33,143 bases of DNA from Akkermansiaceae bacterium (GCA_903934285.1 CAIZNN010000123.1:1-33143), one strand, 5' to 3'; positions 23,415 to 32,454 are shown, numbered from the stretch's first letter. Notes: a model not told the origin generated them from the sequence alone. A program made the numbers and translations.

Positions 23415-24113
23415 ATGAACCCAAGCCCTGCACCCTCACTGCCACCCTCCAGCCAAGAGCTGCTCCAGCACATCCTCGAAGCCGTCGCGCCACCGAAGCG
23501 CAAGCGCAGCGTCGAAGTCATCTGTGCCGTCATCCTCGCACTCGCCACCACCTCTTCGGCGTGGTGCGCCTATCAGTCAAAACTGTGGGGCGGGGTGCAG
23601 GCCGCCAGTGGCAACGCGGCGATCCGGGCCGGGCGCGAGCAGGCGGTCAGCACCCTTGCCGCATTCCAATGGCGTGCCTTCGACGCCTCGATGTTCATCA
23701 CGTTTATGGAGGCGAAGATTGCTGGCAACCGCGAGTTGGAGGACTTCCTCTCACAACGCTTCCGCCCGGAAATGAAACCTGCCGTCGAGGCGTGGCTGGC
23801 ACTCGATCCGCAACACGACCTGTCCGCGCCCCCAACGCCCTTCCGCATGCCCGAGTACGCCCAGAAGGAAACCGAGGCCATCGCCCGCTATCAGGCCCTT
23901 GCCGACGAAGCGTTGCGAGGCTCGCGCGAGGCGCGGAAGTTCTCCGACGATTATGTCCTGCTGACCGTTCTGTTCGCTTCGGTCCTGTTTCTGGGCGGCA
24001 TCGCCCGTGCCTTCGACGGGGGCGCGCTGCGCACCACCCTGGCGCTGCTGGCCGTCCTGCTGTTTGTGGCGACCGTCGCGGGGTTGCTCACCATGCCGGT
24101 CTGCCAGCTGTAA
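23415..24113 (+). CDS. Membrane protein of unknown function
   Basis: 232 aa from ATG 23415 (MNPSPAPSLPPSSQEL); an ATG at 23385 would add ten residues. A Pro/Ser-rich N-terminus and a KRKR patch precede a membrane segment (about 34-52, VICAVILALATTSSAWCAY). A long hydrophilic, partly helical middle follows, then two C-terminal membrane segments (YVLLTVLFASVLFLGGIARAF and LALLAVLLFVATVAGLLTM). The WCAYQSKLWGG stretch after TM1 is distinctive but I cannot assign a family. It sits between the two response regulators, which may mean a link to the signalling system. Confidence 0.75.
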   Translation: MNPSPAPSLPPSSQELLQHILEAVAPPKRKRSVEVICAVILALATTSSAWCAYQSKLWGGVQAASGNAAIRAGREQAVSTLAAFQWRAFDASMFITFMEAKIAGNRELEDFLSQRFRPEMKPAVEAWLALDPQHDLSAPPTPFRMPEYAQKETEAIARYQALADEALRGSREARKFSDDYVLLTVLFASVLFLGGIARAFDGGALRTTLALLAVLLFVATVAGLLTMPVCQL

Positions 24114-24185
24114 CCCGGCCGGCGTTGGTCCGTTAGAGCCGGTGGTCACCGCTGGTTCAACCGCCTTCCTGAGGCCGGACCACGA

Positions 24186-24203
24186 CCTTAACCAAGGTCT
24201 AGT
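24186..24203 (+). promoter_or_regulatory. Conserved 18-bp upstream motif, copy 2
   Basis: CCTTAACCAAGGTCTAGT on the plus strand, 35 bp before the ATG of the receiver-only regulator. It is an exact match to copy 1 at 22470-22487 and in the same orientation relative to its downstream gene. CTTGGTTAG at 24219-24227 partly mirrors the motif's CTTAACCAAG. Confidence 0.65.
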
Positions 24204-24225
24204 TGCGCGCCACCGCCGGCTTGGT

Positions 24226-24231
24226 TAGTCT
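24226..24231 (+). promoter_or_regulatory. Candidate -10 box of the receiver-only regulator
   Basis: TAGTCT, 22 bp downstream of the 18-bp motif, as at the decarboxylase promoter. The ATG at 24239 starts only 7 bp after it, so the transcript would be leaderless or nearly so. Confidence 0.4.
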
Positions 24232-24238
24232 TTTCCTG

Positions 24239-24637
24239 ATGCCGGGGGCAGGTCCATGGATTGCGGTGTTAGATGATGAGCCGGAGATGCGCAAGGCACT
24301 GCGGCGCTTGCTGACGTGCTGCAGTTGCCGCGTTACGGAATACGAGCGTGGCGAGGATCTGCTCGCCGCCTTGGAGGCGGCACTGCCGGATTGCCTGCTG
24401 CTGGACTTGCACATGGCGGGAGTCAACGGCTTTGACGTGCTGGAGGCGCTCCGCACGCGGCAAATTCCGCTGCCGACAGTGGTCATCACCGCTCATGATG
24501 AACCCGCCACGGCGGCACGTGCGCAGGGGCTCGGCGCGTGCGCCTATCTGCGAAAGCCGGTTGAGCGCGACGCCCTGCTGAGCGCCATCGCAGCCGCCAC
24601 CGCCACCACGATGCATCCCTCACACACAACTGACTGA
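24239..24637 (+). CDS. Receiver-only response regulator
   Basis: 132 aa from ATG 24239; the in-frame TTG at 24203 overlaps the upstream motif and is unlikely. A complete CheY-like receiver: DDEPEM (12-17), Asp56 in LLLDLHMAGVNGFD, Thr84 in VVITAHDEPATAARAQGLGA and Lys106 in YLRKPVE. There is no output domain. Receiver-only proteins often act as phosphate sinks or relay partners of a kinase; here the kinase gene lies convergently just downstream (ends at 24690). The shared promoter motif places it in the same regulon as the decarboxylase operon. Confidence 0.9.
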   Translation: MPGAGPWIAVLDDEPEMRKALRRLLTCCSCRVTEYERGEDLLAALEAALPDCLLLDLHMAGVNGFDVLEALRTRQIPLPTVVITAHDEPATAARAQGLGACAYLRKPVERDALLSAIAAATATTMHPSHTTD

Positions 24638-24689
24638 ACCATCAAGCACGACCACCCGCACCAGGACGCCATCCGCGATGCGGGCCGGG

Positions 24690-26846
24690 TCATGATGGGT
24701 CCGGAGACCCGGCCACAGGCAGTTCGAAGTGGAACACGGCACCGCCCTCGGGGTGGGGTTCCGCCCACAGTTGGCCGTGATGGGCCGCCACGATAGAGCG
24801 GCAAATGGCCAGGCCCAAGCCCAGGCCCTGGGGCTTGGTGGTGTAGAAGGGCTGGAAGAGACGCTCGGCATCCCTTGGCAACCCGCTGCCCTCATCCCGC
24901 ACCGAGGCACGCACCTTGTTTTGGTCGAGCCTCGTCTGGAGCCGGAGCCGACGCATGCCAGGGTCATTGGTGGCCATGGCATCGGCCGCGTTGAGAATGA
25001 GATTGAGCACAAGTTGCTGGAGTTGCACGTGGTCGCCCGCGATCAGCGGCAAATCCGGTGCCAATTCGCAAACCGCGGTGACGCCGCGCCTGCTGAGGTC
25101 GGCCCGGACAAGGTGCAACACCCCCTCGATGACTTGGTTGAGCAGGAGCGGCTGCAGCGACAGTTGGCCGCGCTTGAGCAAGGCGCGCAGCCGCTCGATA
25201 ACCTCGCCTGCACGGCGGTCCGCAGCCACGATGTCCGCCAGGATGGCCTGCACCTCGGTCACATCCGGCGGATCCTGGAGCAGATATGCCTGCGCGGCTT
25301 GGGCATTGCTGAGGATGACGCCGAGTGGCTGGTTCAATTCATGTGCCAGCGAACCGGACAGCGCACCCAGCGAGTTCACGCGCGCCAGATGCGTCAGGTT
25401 GCCACGCAGTTCCTGGGCTTCCAATTCGGCGCGTTTGTACGGGGTGATATCGCGCACCACGCCGCAGGTACGGACTGCGCAACCGGTGGCGCTGCGCGTG
25501 ACGACGCCGGCGAGGTGATGAATCCACTTCTCCCCGGTGCCCGGATGCAGGTAGCGATACTCGATTGAAATGCGATCAATTCTGCCGTCGTGCAGGCGCG
25601 CACGTTCGTCTAACATGATCTGGCGGTCGTCGGGGTGCAGCTGTGCCATCCCGAACTCCAGCGCCTGAAGACCCCGGTGGTGGCCGGCGGGAACCCCGCA
25701 AATAGCGTGAAACCGCTCGTCGGCAAAAGTGGCCAATTCGCCAAAGTCAACTTCGTAGTAGCCCAGGCCGGCCAGTTCGACCCCCGCTGCCAGACGGGCC
25801 TCGCTTGTGCGAAATGCCTCTTCGGCCCACTTGCGCTCCAACGCGTTGCTGAAGATTTGCGCGACCAGTTGCAGCCGCTTCACCAGCCCATCGGGCCAGG
25901 CGCGTTCCCGGCGCATGGTGTTGAAGGACAAGGCCCCGATGATCGCCCCCCCCGGTGCCAGCGGGAAAGTCAGGATGGCCTTGATGCCGAGATGGCGCCA
26001 GACCTCCCGATCGCGCGCGGCCTCGGCCGGCACCTGCGCAAGCGAGGAGACCCGAATCAACCGGCCGGCCTCCAGTTGCTGCTGGCTCCATGGGAAATGC
26101 TCATGGGCATACATCGGAGCAGGGAGCGGCGGGCCGCCCAGCGGCCGATAGAGGTGGGTCATGGTGACGATCCGCGGCGTTTCCATCGACCACTGCCACA
26201 GCGCCGCCAGATCGAGGCCGAGCAATTCGCAGATGCGGCGCTGGGCCTCCACGATCTCGCGGTCGACCTCACCGGGCGCCAGGTTCACAAACCTCGCCGA
26301 GATGTCGGCGATCAGGGTCACCTCGGCCTTGCCCTGGAGGCGTTTGGCCCGGTTCACCAGCAACCCGATGAGCAGGGCGGCTTGCAGCAGGCAAAACCCC
26401 ATGGTGCCGGCGATCGGCCACCGGTAATGCTCCCAGAAACCCGGCTGGGGAAACTGGATGGTGCTGCCAGCGGGCGGGCGGGCGGCACCAGCGCCCCGGC
26501 GCTCAAGTTCACGCCAATCATAATCGGGAGCTGCGCCGCCAAGGATTTGTGGCGGGATGCTCTCCGGCGCCGCGCCGCCCAAAATGCGGATCGCCGCGCG
26601 GGCCCCACGCGCGCCGACCTCGATTTCCTGAAAAAGCCGGCCGCCGATTGGTCCCAAGCCAAACTCGTAGCTGATGCTGCGGAAGGCCGCCGCCGCAGTG
26701 CCAAACGGCGCCACCCCGCGTCCTAACGAGTTGCGCTTAAGCACCCGTTCGGGACCGGTCGCCGCCGCACAACACATCGTCGCAGCCAGCAGCAGCCCCA
26801 AGCAAGCGCGGTGCCATGGCATGATGAAAAATGACCGGGTCATCAT
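24690..26846 (-). CDS. Membrane histidine kinase with truncated ABC-substrate-binding-like sensor
   Basis: 718 aa, ATG at 26846 (a second ATG follows at once). N-terminal signal/anchor (about 8-28). Residues 31-57 resemble the start, and 60-118 (FGLGPIGGRLFQEIEVGARGAR, then PPQ...DYDWRELERRG) the end, of the PF04392-like periplasmic sensor that normally spans ~300 aa; the middle is missing. Membrane segment about 144-164, then a GAF-like domain (about 175-335), a PAS/PAC domain (about 345-470, with RYLHPGTGEKWIH and GVVRDITPYKRAE), HisKA with His502 in SLAHELNQPLGVILSNA, and HATPase_c with NLILNAADAM, DEGSGLP and GLGLGLAICRS. It probably phosphorylates the two nearby response regulators. With its sensor cut down, signals may come through GAF or PAS instead. 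Confidence 0.9.
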   Translation of the reverse strand: MMTRSFFIMPWHRACLGLLLAATMCCAAATGPERVLKRNSLGRGVAPFGTAAAAFRSISYEFGLGPIGGRLFQEIEVGARGARAAIRILGGAAPESIPPQILGGAAPDYDWRELERRGAGAARPPAGSTIQFPQPGFWEHYRWPIAGTMGFCLLQAALLIGLLVNRAKRLQGKAEVTLIADISARFVNLAPGEVDREIVEAQRRICELLGLDLAALWQWSMETPRIVTMTHLYRPLGGPPLPAPMYAHEHFPWSQQQLEAGRLIRVSSLAQVPAEAARDREVWRHLGIKAILTFPLAPGGAIIGALSFNTMRRERAWPDGLVKRLQLVAQIFSNALERKWAEEAFRTSEARLAAGVELAGLGYYEVDFGELATFADERFHAICGVPAGHHRGLQALEFGMAQLHPDDRQIMLDERARLHDGRIDRISIEYRYLHPGTGEKWIHHLAGVVTRSATGCAVRTCGVVRDITPYKRAELEAQELRGNLTHLARVNSLGALSGSLAHELNQPLGVILSNAQAAQAYLLQDPPDVTEVQAILADIVAADRRAGEVIERLRALLKRGQLSLQPLLLNQVIEGVLHLVRADLSRRGVTAVCELAPDLPLIAGDHVQLQQLVLNLILNAADAMATNDPGMRRLRLQTRLDQNKVRASVRDEGSGLPRDAERLFQPFYTTKPQGLGLGLAICRSIVAAHHGQLWAEPHPEGGAVFHFELPVAGSPDPS

Positions 26847-27073
26847 TTGTTGATCCTGAAACTATCGGCCGCCAAGTGTCTTGTCTAGCAACAAATCCGC
26901 ACCCACACCAACCGGACGCGGCCTAGGCTAGCCGCCGGACCATTTCTGGCAGCAGGGGTCTTCCGCGGGGCCGGCTTGGCGTTGCTCAACACTCGCCAAG
27001 CTGGAACAGGCGGCACGGCCACGGCTCCAAGGGGGCTGACTTTCGCCAATGACGGGGTGCAGGGGCCGGGCTT

Positions 27074-29809
27074 TCATGCCTTTGCCCCCTTGGTTTTGGA
27101 AACGCCCATCGTGAACGCCGCCTGTTTTCCCACCTCCAGAGCCCGCTGGGAATCCAGAAGACCGTAGAGTTCAATGGTCTTGGCCACAAGCCCGGTCCAG
27201 CCGGTCTGATGGCTGGCGCCGAGCCCGGCACCGTTGTCGCCATGGAAATATTCGTAGAACAAGATATGATCGCGCCAGTGGGGATCGGTCTGGAACTTTT
27301 CCGTGCTGCCGTAGACGGGGCGCCTGCCGTGCTGGTCCTGCAGGAAGATCCGGCTGAGCCGGTCGCCAATCTCCTTGCCCACCTCGAAGAGATTCATCAT
27401 TTCACCTGACCCTGTGGGACATTCAATCTTGAAGTTGTCACCGTAGAACAGGTGGAAATTGAGCAAGGCCCGGATGATGAGCGCATTGACCGGCATCCAG
27501 ACCGGTCCCCGCCAGTTGGAGTTGCCGCCGAACATGCCGGTGTTGGATTCGCCCGGCAAGTAGTCCACCCGGTACTCCTGGCCTTGCACGTGGAATACAA
27601 ACGGGTTCTGTTCGTGGAACTTGGACAGCGAGCGGATGCCGTAGGGGCTCAGGAATTCGTTCTCATCGAGCATTCTGGTCAGAATCCTGCGGAGCCGCTC
27701 CGGGTTGACCATGGCCAGAATCCCCCGCTCCGCCACCCCGTATTGCCCCGGGCCGGTGGGGTGCATCGTCGCCAGGAGTTCGGGTATCCGGCGGAGGCGC
27801 TCCACGACTTGACCCATCGTCTGCGGAATGCGTTCACGCTGCCACTTCTCCATCACGGTGGTGGCGCACAGCGGGAGAAGTCCCACCATGGAGCGCACTT
27901 TCAGCCTCTGGGAGCTGCCGTCGGGAAGGCACAGCAGGTCATAATAAAAACCATCCTCCTCGTCCCACATGCCGTCCACACCGGGCCGGTTCATGGCCGA
28001 GGCGATGTAATAGAAGTGCTCGGCAAACTTCAGGACCATGTCTTCATAGGTGGGGTCGTGGGCGGCCAGCTCCACGGCTAGTTCTATCATGTTCTGGCTG
28101 AACAGGGCCATCCAGGCCGTGCCATCCGCCTGCTCCAGGTAGCCGCCGGTGGGCAACGGGGCGCTGCGGTCGAATACGCCGATGTTGTCCAGGCCGAGGA
28201 AGCCGCCCTCGAAGACATTCTTGCCGAAGCGGTCCTTGCGGTTGACCCACCACGTAAAGTTCAGCAGCAACTTGTTGAAGGCCATCTTGAGGAAGTCCAA
28301 GTCCATGCTGCCGCGCAGCGCCTGCTCGGTGCGATGCAGAAACAGCGTCGCGAAGGCGTGAACCGGCGGGTTGACGTCACTGAAGTTCCACTCATAGGCG
28401 GGCATCTGGCCACTGGGGTGCAGGTAGGCCCCCTTGAGCATCAGTTGCATTTGTGCCTTGGCGAAGTCGGGATCGACGATTGCGAGCGGCAGCGTATGGA
28501 AGGCCAGGTCCCAGGCGGCGTACCAAGGGTACTCCCACTTGTCGGGCATGGAGATGATATCCTCGTTGAGCATGTGGAACCACTCCGAATTGCGGGCGTC
28601 GCGATGGCCTGCATGCAGCGGGTTGGAGTGGTGCTCGTCGAGCCAGTTGTCACCGTCGAAGAAGTAAAACTGCTTGCTCCAAAGCATGCCGGCGATGGCT
28701 TGGCGCATCACGCTGGCGGCAGCCGGGGAGACCGACGGCGGCGTGACCGACTTGTAAAACTCATCGGCCTCAAGAAGGCGGTTCGCGAAGACGTGTTCAA
28801 ATTGCCTGCCAAAGGGCTGGTCCGGCGGCGTCTTGCACAGCCGCAGGCGAATCTCCGCGCTCTGCCCGGCACCGACATTAACCCGGTAGTGCGCCGCGAC
28901 CTTGGTGCCCTGTTGCCCGGGGTTCACCGCACCTTCATGGCCCTGCACCACGCAGTCGTTGATGCCGTCCTTGACGTAGCGACTTTCATTGTTTTGTCCG
29001 GGGAAGAGCCGCGCGTGGTTCGTTATGTTGTCGGTGAAGAGCAGAGGCACCCCACCGTCGCAGTAAAGGATGTATTCGCCCAGCAGCGGATGGGTCGCCA
29101 CGACCGTGCTGGTGCCCGGCCCGGCCGTGCCCGCCCTGAGGTTTGGTTTCTCCGCGGCTCTGTTGGACTCGGCAATCCACAACGACCAGTCGTTGCGGAA
29201 CCACAGCGTCGGCAGGACATGCAGTTCGGCCGCGTCCGGCCCCCGGTTGGCTGCGGTGATCTTCACCAGAATGTCGTCCGGTCCGGCTTTGGCATACTCG
29301 ACGAAAACGTCGAAGTAGCGGTCCTCATCAAAGACGCCGGCGTCGAGCAATTCGTACTCTAACTCGTCGCGGGAGCGCCGGCGGTTCGTCTCCACCAGGT
29401 CGGCATAGGGATAGGCCGCCTGTGGATACTTGTACAGATATTTCATGTACGAGTGGGTCGGGGTGCTATCGAGATAGAAGTAATACTCCTTCACATCCTC
29501 GCCGTGGTTGCCCTCACTGTTAGTCAAGCCGAAGAGCCGTTCCTTGAGGATCGGATCCTTGCCATTCCAAAGGGCCAGCGCGAAGCAAAGGCGCTGCTTG
29601 TCGTCGGAAATGCCGGCGATGCCGTCTTCGCCCCAACGGTAGGCGCGCGAGCGGGCCTGATCGTGGGTGAAGAAATTCCACGCGTCCCCCCCCTCGCTAT
29701 AATCCTCGCGGACGGTTCCCCATTGCCGCTCGCTGAGGTAGGGGCCCCATGCCTTCCACGGTGCCTGCCCGGTCCGGGCCTCTTCCAGTCGTTTTTGTTC
29801 CGCATTCAT
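27074..29809 (-). CDS. MGH1/GH63-like glycoside hydrolase (putative glucosidase)
   Basis: 911 aa, ATG at 29809 with a good ribosome-binding site (AGGAAAG, 6 nt upstream). No signal peptide, so cytosolic. It belongs to the bacterial 'MGH1-like / GH63-related' family of about 880-900 aa, recognised from LSERQWGTVREDYS (25-38), YRWGEDGIAGISDDKQRLCFAL, GNHGEDVKEYYFYLD (100-114), the (alpha/alpha)6 region GFLGLDNIGVFDRS, NWRGPVWMPVNALI and the C-terminal YEYFHGDNGAGLGASHQTGWTG. Members are thought to hydrolyse alpha-glucosides or mannosyl/glucosyl-glycerate-type solutes; substrate here is unknown. It stands alone, transcribed leftward after the beta-helix gene but over 400 bp away. Confidence 0.88.
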   Translation of the reverse strand: MNAEQKRLEEARTGQAPWKAWGPYLSERQWGTVREDYSEGGDAWNFFTHDQARSRAYRWGEDGIAGISDDKQRLCFALALWNGKDPILKERLFGLTNSEGNHGEDVKEYYFYLDSTPTHSYMKYLYKYPQAAYPYADLVETNRRRSRDELEYELLDAGVFDEDRYFDVFVEYAKAGPDDILVKITAANRGPDAAELHVLPTLWFRNDWSLWIAESNRAAEKPNLRAGTAGPGTSTVVATHPLLGEYILYCDGGVPLLFTDNITNHARLFPGQNNESRYVKDGINDCVVQGHEGAVNPGQQGTKVAAHYRVNVGAGQSAEIRLRLCKTPPDQPFGRQFEHVFANRLLEADEFYKSVTPPSVSPAAASVMRQAIAGMLWSKQFYFFDGDNWLDEHHSNPLHAGHRDARNSEWFHMLNEDIISMPDKWEYPWYAAWDLAFHTLPLAIVDPDFAKAQMQLMLKGAYLHPSGQMPAYEWNFSDVNPPVHAFATLFLHRTEQALRGSMDLDFLKMAFNKLLLNFTWWVNRKDRFGKNVFEGGFLGLDNIGVFDRSAPLPTGGYLEQADGTAWMALFSQNMIELAVELAAHDPTYEDMVLKFAEHFYYIASAMNRPGVDGMWDEEDGFYYDLLCLPDGSSQRLKVRSMVGLLPLCATTVMEKWQRERIPQTMGQVVERLRRIPELLATMHPTGPGQYGVAERGILAMVNPERLRRILTRMLDENEFLSPYGIRSLSKFHEQNPFVFHVQGQEYRVDYLPGESNTGMFGGNSNWRGPVWMPVNALIIRALLNFHLFYGDNFKIECPTGSGEMMNLFEVGKEIGDRLSRIFLQDQHGRRPVYGSTEKFQTDPHWRDHILFYEYFHGDNGAGLGASHQTGWTGLVAKTIELYGLLDSQRALEVGKQAAFTMGVSKTKGAKA

Positions 29810-29815
29810 ATCAAA

Positions 29816-29822
29816 CTTTCCT
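29816..29822 (-). promoter_or_regulatory. Ribosome-binding site fixing the GH63-like start
   Basis: AGGAAAG on the minus strand, 6 nt before the ATG at 29809. It supports this start over the longer frame reaching back to 29974. Confidence 0.7.
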
Positions 29823-30111
29823 GGTTCATCTACTGTTGGGCAGTGTCGGGGGAAGCGTGCGCAAGGACAAGCAAATTGTTGGGATTTGTCGACCCCGGCG
29901 CAAAACCGGGGGGGGGTTCGCCGGAGCAAAACCAGACCGATCACAACGTGAAATGGCCGGGCATCGGCGGCCATGTTAGCTTCGGTGATTGATCGGGCAC
30001 CCAGAGCTTGCGAAACGGGTGGAAAATACCGGTGACAACCTTGCGTTAGGCGGGTGCGATTGCGTATTCCTGGCCGTCAAATTCGATGTGGCGGCAAATG
30101 CGTGAGGCGGG

Positions 30112-30133
30112 GCGGGACTTGCCAAAGTCCCGC
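30112..30133 (-). terminator. Hairpin downstream of the beta-helix gene
   Basis: GCGGGACTT, loop GCCA, AAGTCCCGC: a perfect 9-bp stem 77 bp after the stop codon of the beta-helix gene. No T-tract follows, so terminator function is tentative. Confidence 0.45.
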
Positions 30134-30210
30134 GCGAAGGAATCGGTACGGTGATCCCGACGCGGCTCTTGGAGGCGTCGCGAGTGAGGAAGTCGCCCCG
30201 CCGCGGGCCG

Positions 30211-32289
30211 TCATTTTGTCGGGAGTTTGACCTGGCGGACATGGTGGACGACCGGCCAAGTGGCGCGGTATGGGTCGGCAACCAGGCCCATCTTCGACAA
30301 GGGCAGATCCTGAAACCCGAGTTTCCTGACGGCCGCCGGGTCTTTGTATATTAACCGCTCAGGCTGTCCGGAAGCATTGCAAACCAACTTGAGCCAGGCC
30401 ATGTCCTTGTCGAAGACCAGATTGTCGGAGACGGTTTGGAGTGGGCGGATGGGTGGCGCGATATCTTCCCATTTGCCTCCGGCACTGAGGTTTTTTGCAA
30501 AGACATTGCGCTTGGGCACGCCGGGATCGTCGTCGAGGATATTGACCAGAGCGGGATAGCGGGTGCTCCACAGCGTGTTGGTGTAGGGCATGGCATTCAG
30601 GCGCGTGCGGAGCTCGCCGCGCGGATCATCGGTGGCGGGCTTCTGCCAGTTCCTGCCGCGATTGTCGAGGTGCGCTGCCTTCCAACAACCGAGAAACACA
30701 TTGTTGGTGACGACATTGTCGTCGCCGCCACCGATGAACACCGCTTGCATGCAGCGCTCGAAGACGTTGCCGTGAATGGTGTGGCCGCAGTGTTGGTCAT
30801 CGAGATAGATGGTCATGCCGCCGTGACCGCTGGCACCGAGGATGTCATGCCAATAGTTATATCTCAATATGTTGCCGCGCTGCGTCCAATCGCGCCCGAC
30901 ATAGTAGGCGCCGGCATCGCCGCTTTCCTCGACCACATTGTGAATCTCGTTGAATTCGATGAGGTGATCGTTGCCGCCCGCGGCCAGCGCCATGTGCGGA
31001 CCGTCATGAATGAGGTTGTGAGCGATGCGATTGGCCACGCCCGAGATGCTGATGGCGGCATGATAGGTGCGGGCGCGGCGGGCATAGTGGTGGACGTGGT
31101 TGTTTTCCGCATTGTGGTTGGCCGGGGTGAGGGTGGCGCGGTCGCCGCCGCTCATGGTGATGCCGCCGCTGCCGGTGAAATAGACATCACAGCCGCGCAC
31201 CTCGTGGTGCTTGCCGCCGACCACCGACACGCCGAGTTGGCCCGTGTTGCGGATGATGCATCCGACCACCTTGCAGTCGTTGCCTTGGTTGAAGGAAACC
31301 GCGGTGCCGCGACATTGCTCGAAAATCAAGTTGCGAAAGGTGACGTGAGCCAGGTTGTCGGCGCGGATGAGGCTTTCCGTCATGGTGAGCATGGTGGCGG
31401 TGCCCGGTTGCGGTGGCCAGAAATAGAGCAGACCTTGGGTCCGATCAATATAGTACTCGCCGGGGCGATCAAGCTCGGCGAGCACGTTGGACACATACCA
31501 CCGGGTGTTGCGCGGGGTGATGCCATAGGCAGGTTTGATTTTGGCATCGCGCAAGAGTGCCTTGCGTGCCGGGTCGAAGCCGACCAAAGGTTCGTGGAGT
31601 TCGGCCCAATCGTGATGCCAGTACGCCAATATCCATGGATCGGCCTCTGCGGTCCAACGTGTCATGCGGTCGGTGTCGACCATCACCGTTTGGTCACCCG
31701 CCTTGGCTGTGGCTTTGCGAAAGCCCGCGTCAGGCCAGCGCGCCAGGGTCATCGCCTCGTCATTGCAGACCAATTCGGCCTCGGCCACCGGGTAGCCCCG
31801 GCCGAACCCGCGTTGCGTGAGCTTGCCGAACTCCGTGATCCCTTGCCCGCGCAGGTCGGCAACCCGCACCTCGTCGCGGGCACCCGCAGCCAGCCGCTCA
31901 AGCACGCGTGGGTCCTTCACCGGTTGCCACGAGCCAACATTGCGCCCGCCGCTCAGGCGGACCGTGGCGCCGCGCTCGCCGAGGTAAGTGATGGTCGCCT
32001 TGGCCGTGCCCGAGTCCGCGTCGGTCAAGGTCAGCGCTTGCGGCAAGAAATAGCTGCCGGAGTGGAGGATCACCGTGACGGGTCCCTTGAGAGCTCCCGC
32101 CTGCTTGAGTTTGCGGATGGCGTCGCGCCCGGCGGCGATGGTGGCGAAGGGTTGTTGTTTGGTGCCGGGGTTGCCATCCGCACCGGTGGTTGCCACATGG
32201 AATTCGCGCGCCGCTAGCGGCAGGCAGCCTAACAGAATGAGCGTGGCGGATGCGACTTGCAGCCGCCTCAAGCTGGGATGCCTGGTCAT
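30211..32289 (-). CDS. Exported right-handed parallel beta-helix protein
   Basis: 692 aa, ATG at 32289. The frame is open far upstream, but MTRHPSLRRLQVASATLILLG is a clear signal peptide and the upstream residues come from repeats. Cleavage may follow LAA, or LLGC may be a lipobox. The mature start REFHVATTGADGNPGTKQQP and then FATIAAGRDAIRKLK is typical of polysaccharide-lyase/glycosidase-like beta-helix proteins. PbH1-type repeats occupy about 370-610, with Asn/His/Gly-rich turns (NHVHHYARR, NEIHNVVEESGDAGAYY, GNVFERCMQAVFIGGGDDNVVTNN). Likely a secreted or surface carbohydrate-active protein. Catalytic residues are not assignable, so the exact CAZy family is open. Confidence 0.85.
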   Translation of the reverse strand: MTRHPSLRRLQVASATLILLGCLPLAAREFHVATTGADGNPGTKQQPFATIAAGRDAIRKLKQAGALKGPVTVILHSGSYFLPQALTLTDADSGTAKATITYLGERGATVRLSGGRNVGSWQPVKDPRVLERLAAGARDEVRVADLRGQGITEFGKLTQRGFGRGYPVAEAELVCNDEAMTLARWPDAGFRKATAKAGDQTVMVDTDRMTRWTAEADPWILAYWHHDWAELHEPLVGFDPARKALLRDAKIKPAYGITPRNTRWYVSNVLAELDRPGEYYIDRTQGLLYFWPPQPGTATMLTMTESLIRADNLAHVTFRNLIFEQCRGTAVSFNQGNDCKVVGCIIRNTGQLGVSVVGGKHHEVRGCDVYFTGSGGITMSGGDRATLTPANHNAENNHVHHYARRARTYHAAISISGVANRIAHNLIHDGPHMALAAGGNDHLIEFNEIHNVVEESGDAGAYYVGRDWTQRGNILRYNYWHDILGASGHGGMTIYLDDQHCGHTIHGNVFERCMQAVFIGGGDDNVVTNNVFLGCWKAAHLDNRGRNWQKPATDDPRGELRTRLNAMPYTNTLWSTRYPALVNILDDDPGVPKRNVFAKNLSAGGKWEDIAPPIRPLQTVSDNLVFDKDMAWLKLVCNASGQPERLIYKDPAAVRKLGFQDLPLSKMGLVADPYRATWPVVHHVRQVKLPTK

Positions 32290-32374
32290 TGGCCCCGCGG
32301 AGTTGATCTGGTAACATCCATCGCATCGCTCACTCATGGGGCGGCAGCATGAGCGTCCGAGCCGCACCTGCCAA

Positions 32375-32454
32375 GCGCCAAAGCGCCAAAGCGCCAAAGC
32401 GCCAAAGCGCCAAAGCGCCAAAGCGCCAAAGCGCCAAAGCGGCAAAGCGGCAAA
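32375..32454. repeat. Octanucleotide tandem array (GCGCCAAA)8(GCGGCAAA)2
   Basis: Ten 8-bp units in a row: eight GCGCCAAA then two GCGGCAAA. It lies 86 bp upstream of the beta-helix start. Because the unit is not a multiple of three, copy-number change would shift any reading frame through it, but no gene is thought to cross it. Confidence 0.95.

Larger units (their letters stand above)
29810..30210. other. Intergenic region between beta-helix and GH63-like genes
   Basis: 401 bp with no supportable gene. It carries the GH63-like ribosome-binding site at the left end and a terminator-like hairpin at 30112-30133. Short frames here have no family features. Confidence 0.5.

Noticed and set aside
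28334-29362. 342-codon plus-strand frame
   Set aside because: Antisense to the GH63-like gene, no domain features.
30436-32217. 593-codon open frame on the plus strand
   Set aside because: Antisense shadow of the beta-helix gene, with Val/Ala/Gly-rich translation and no motifs.
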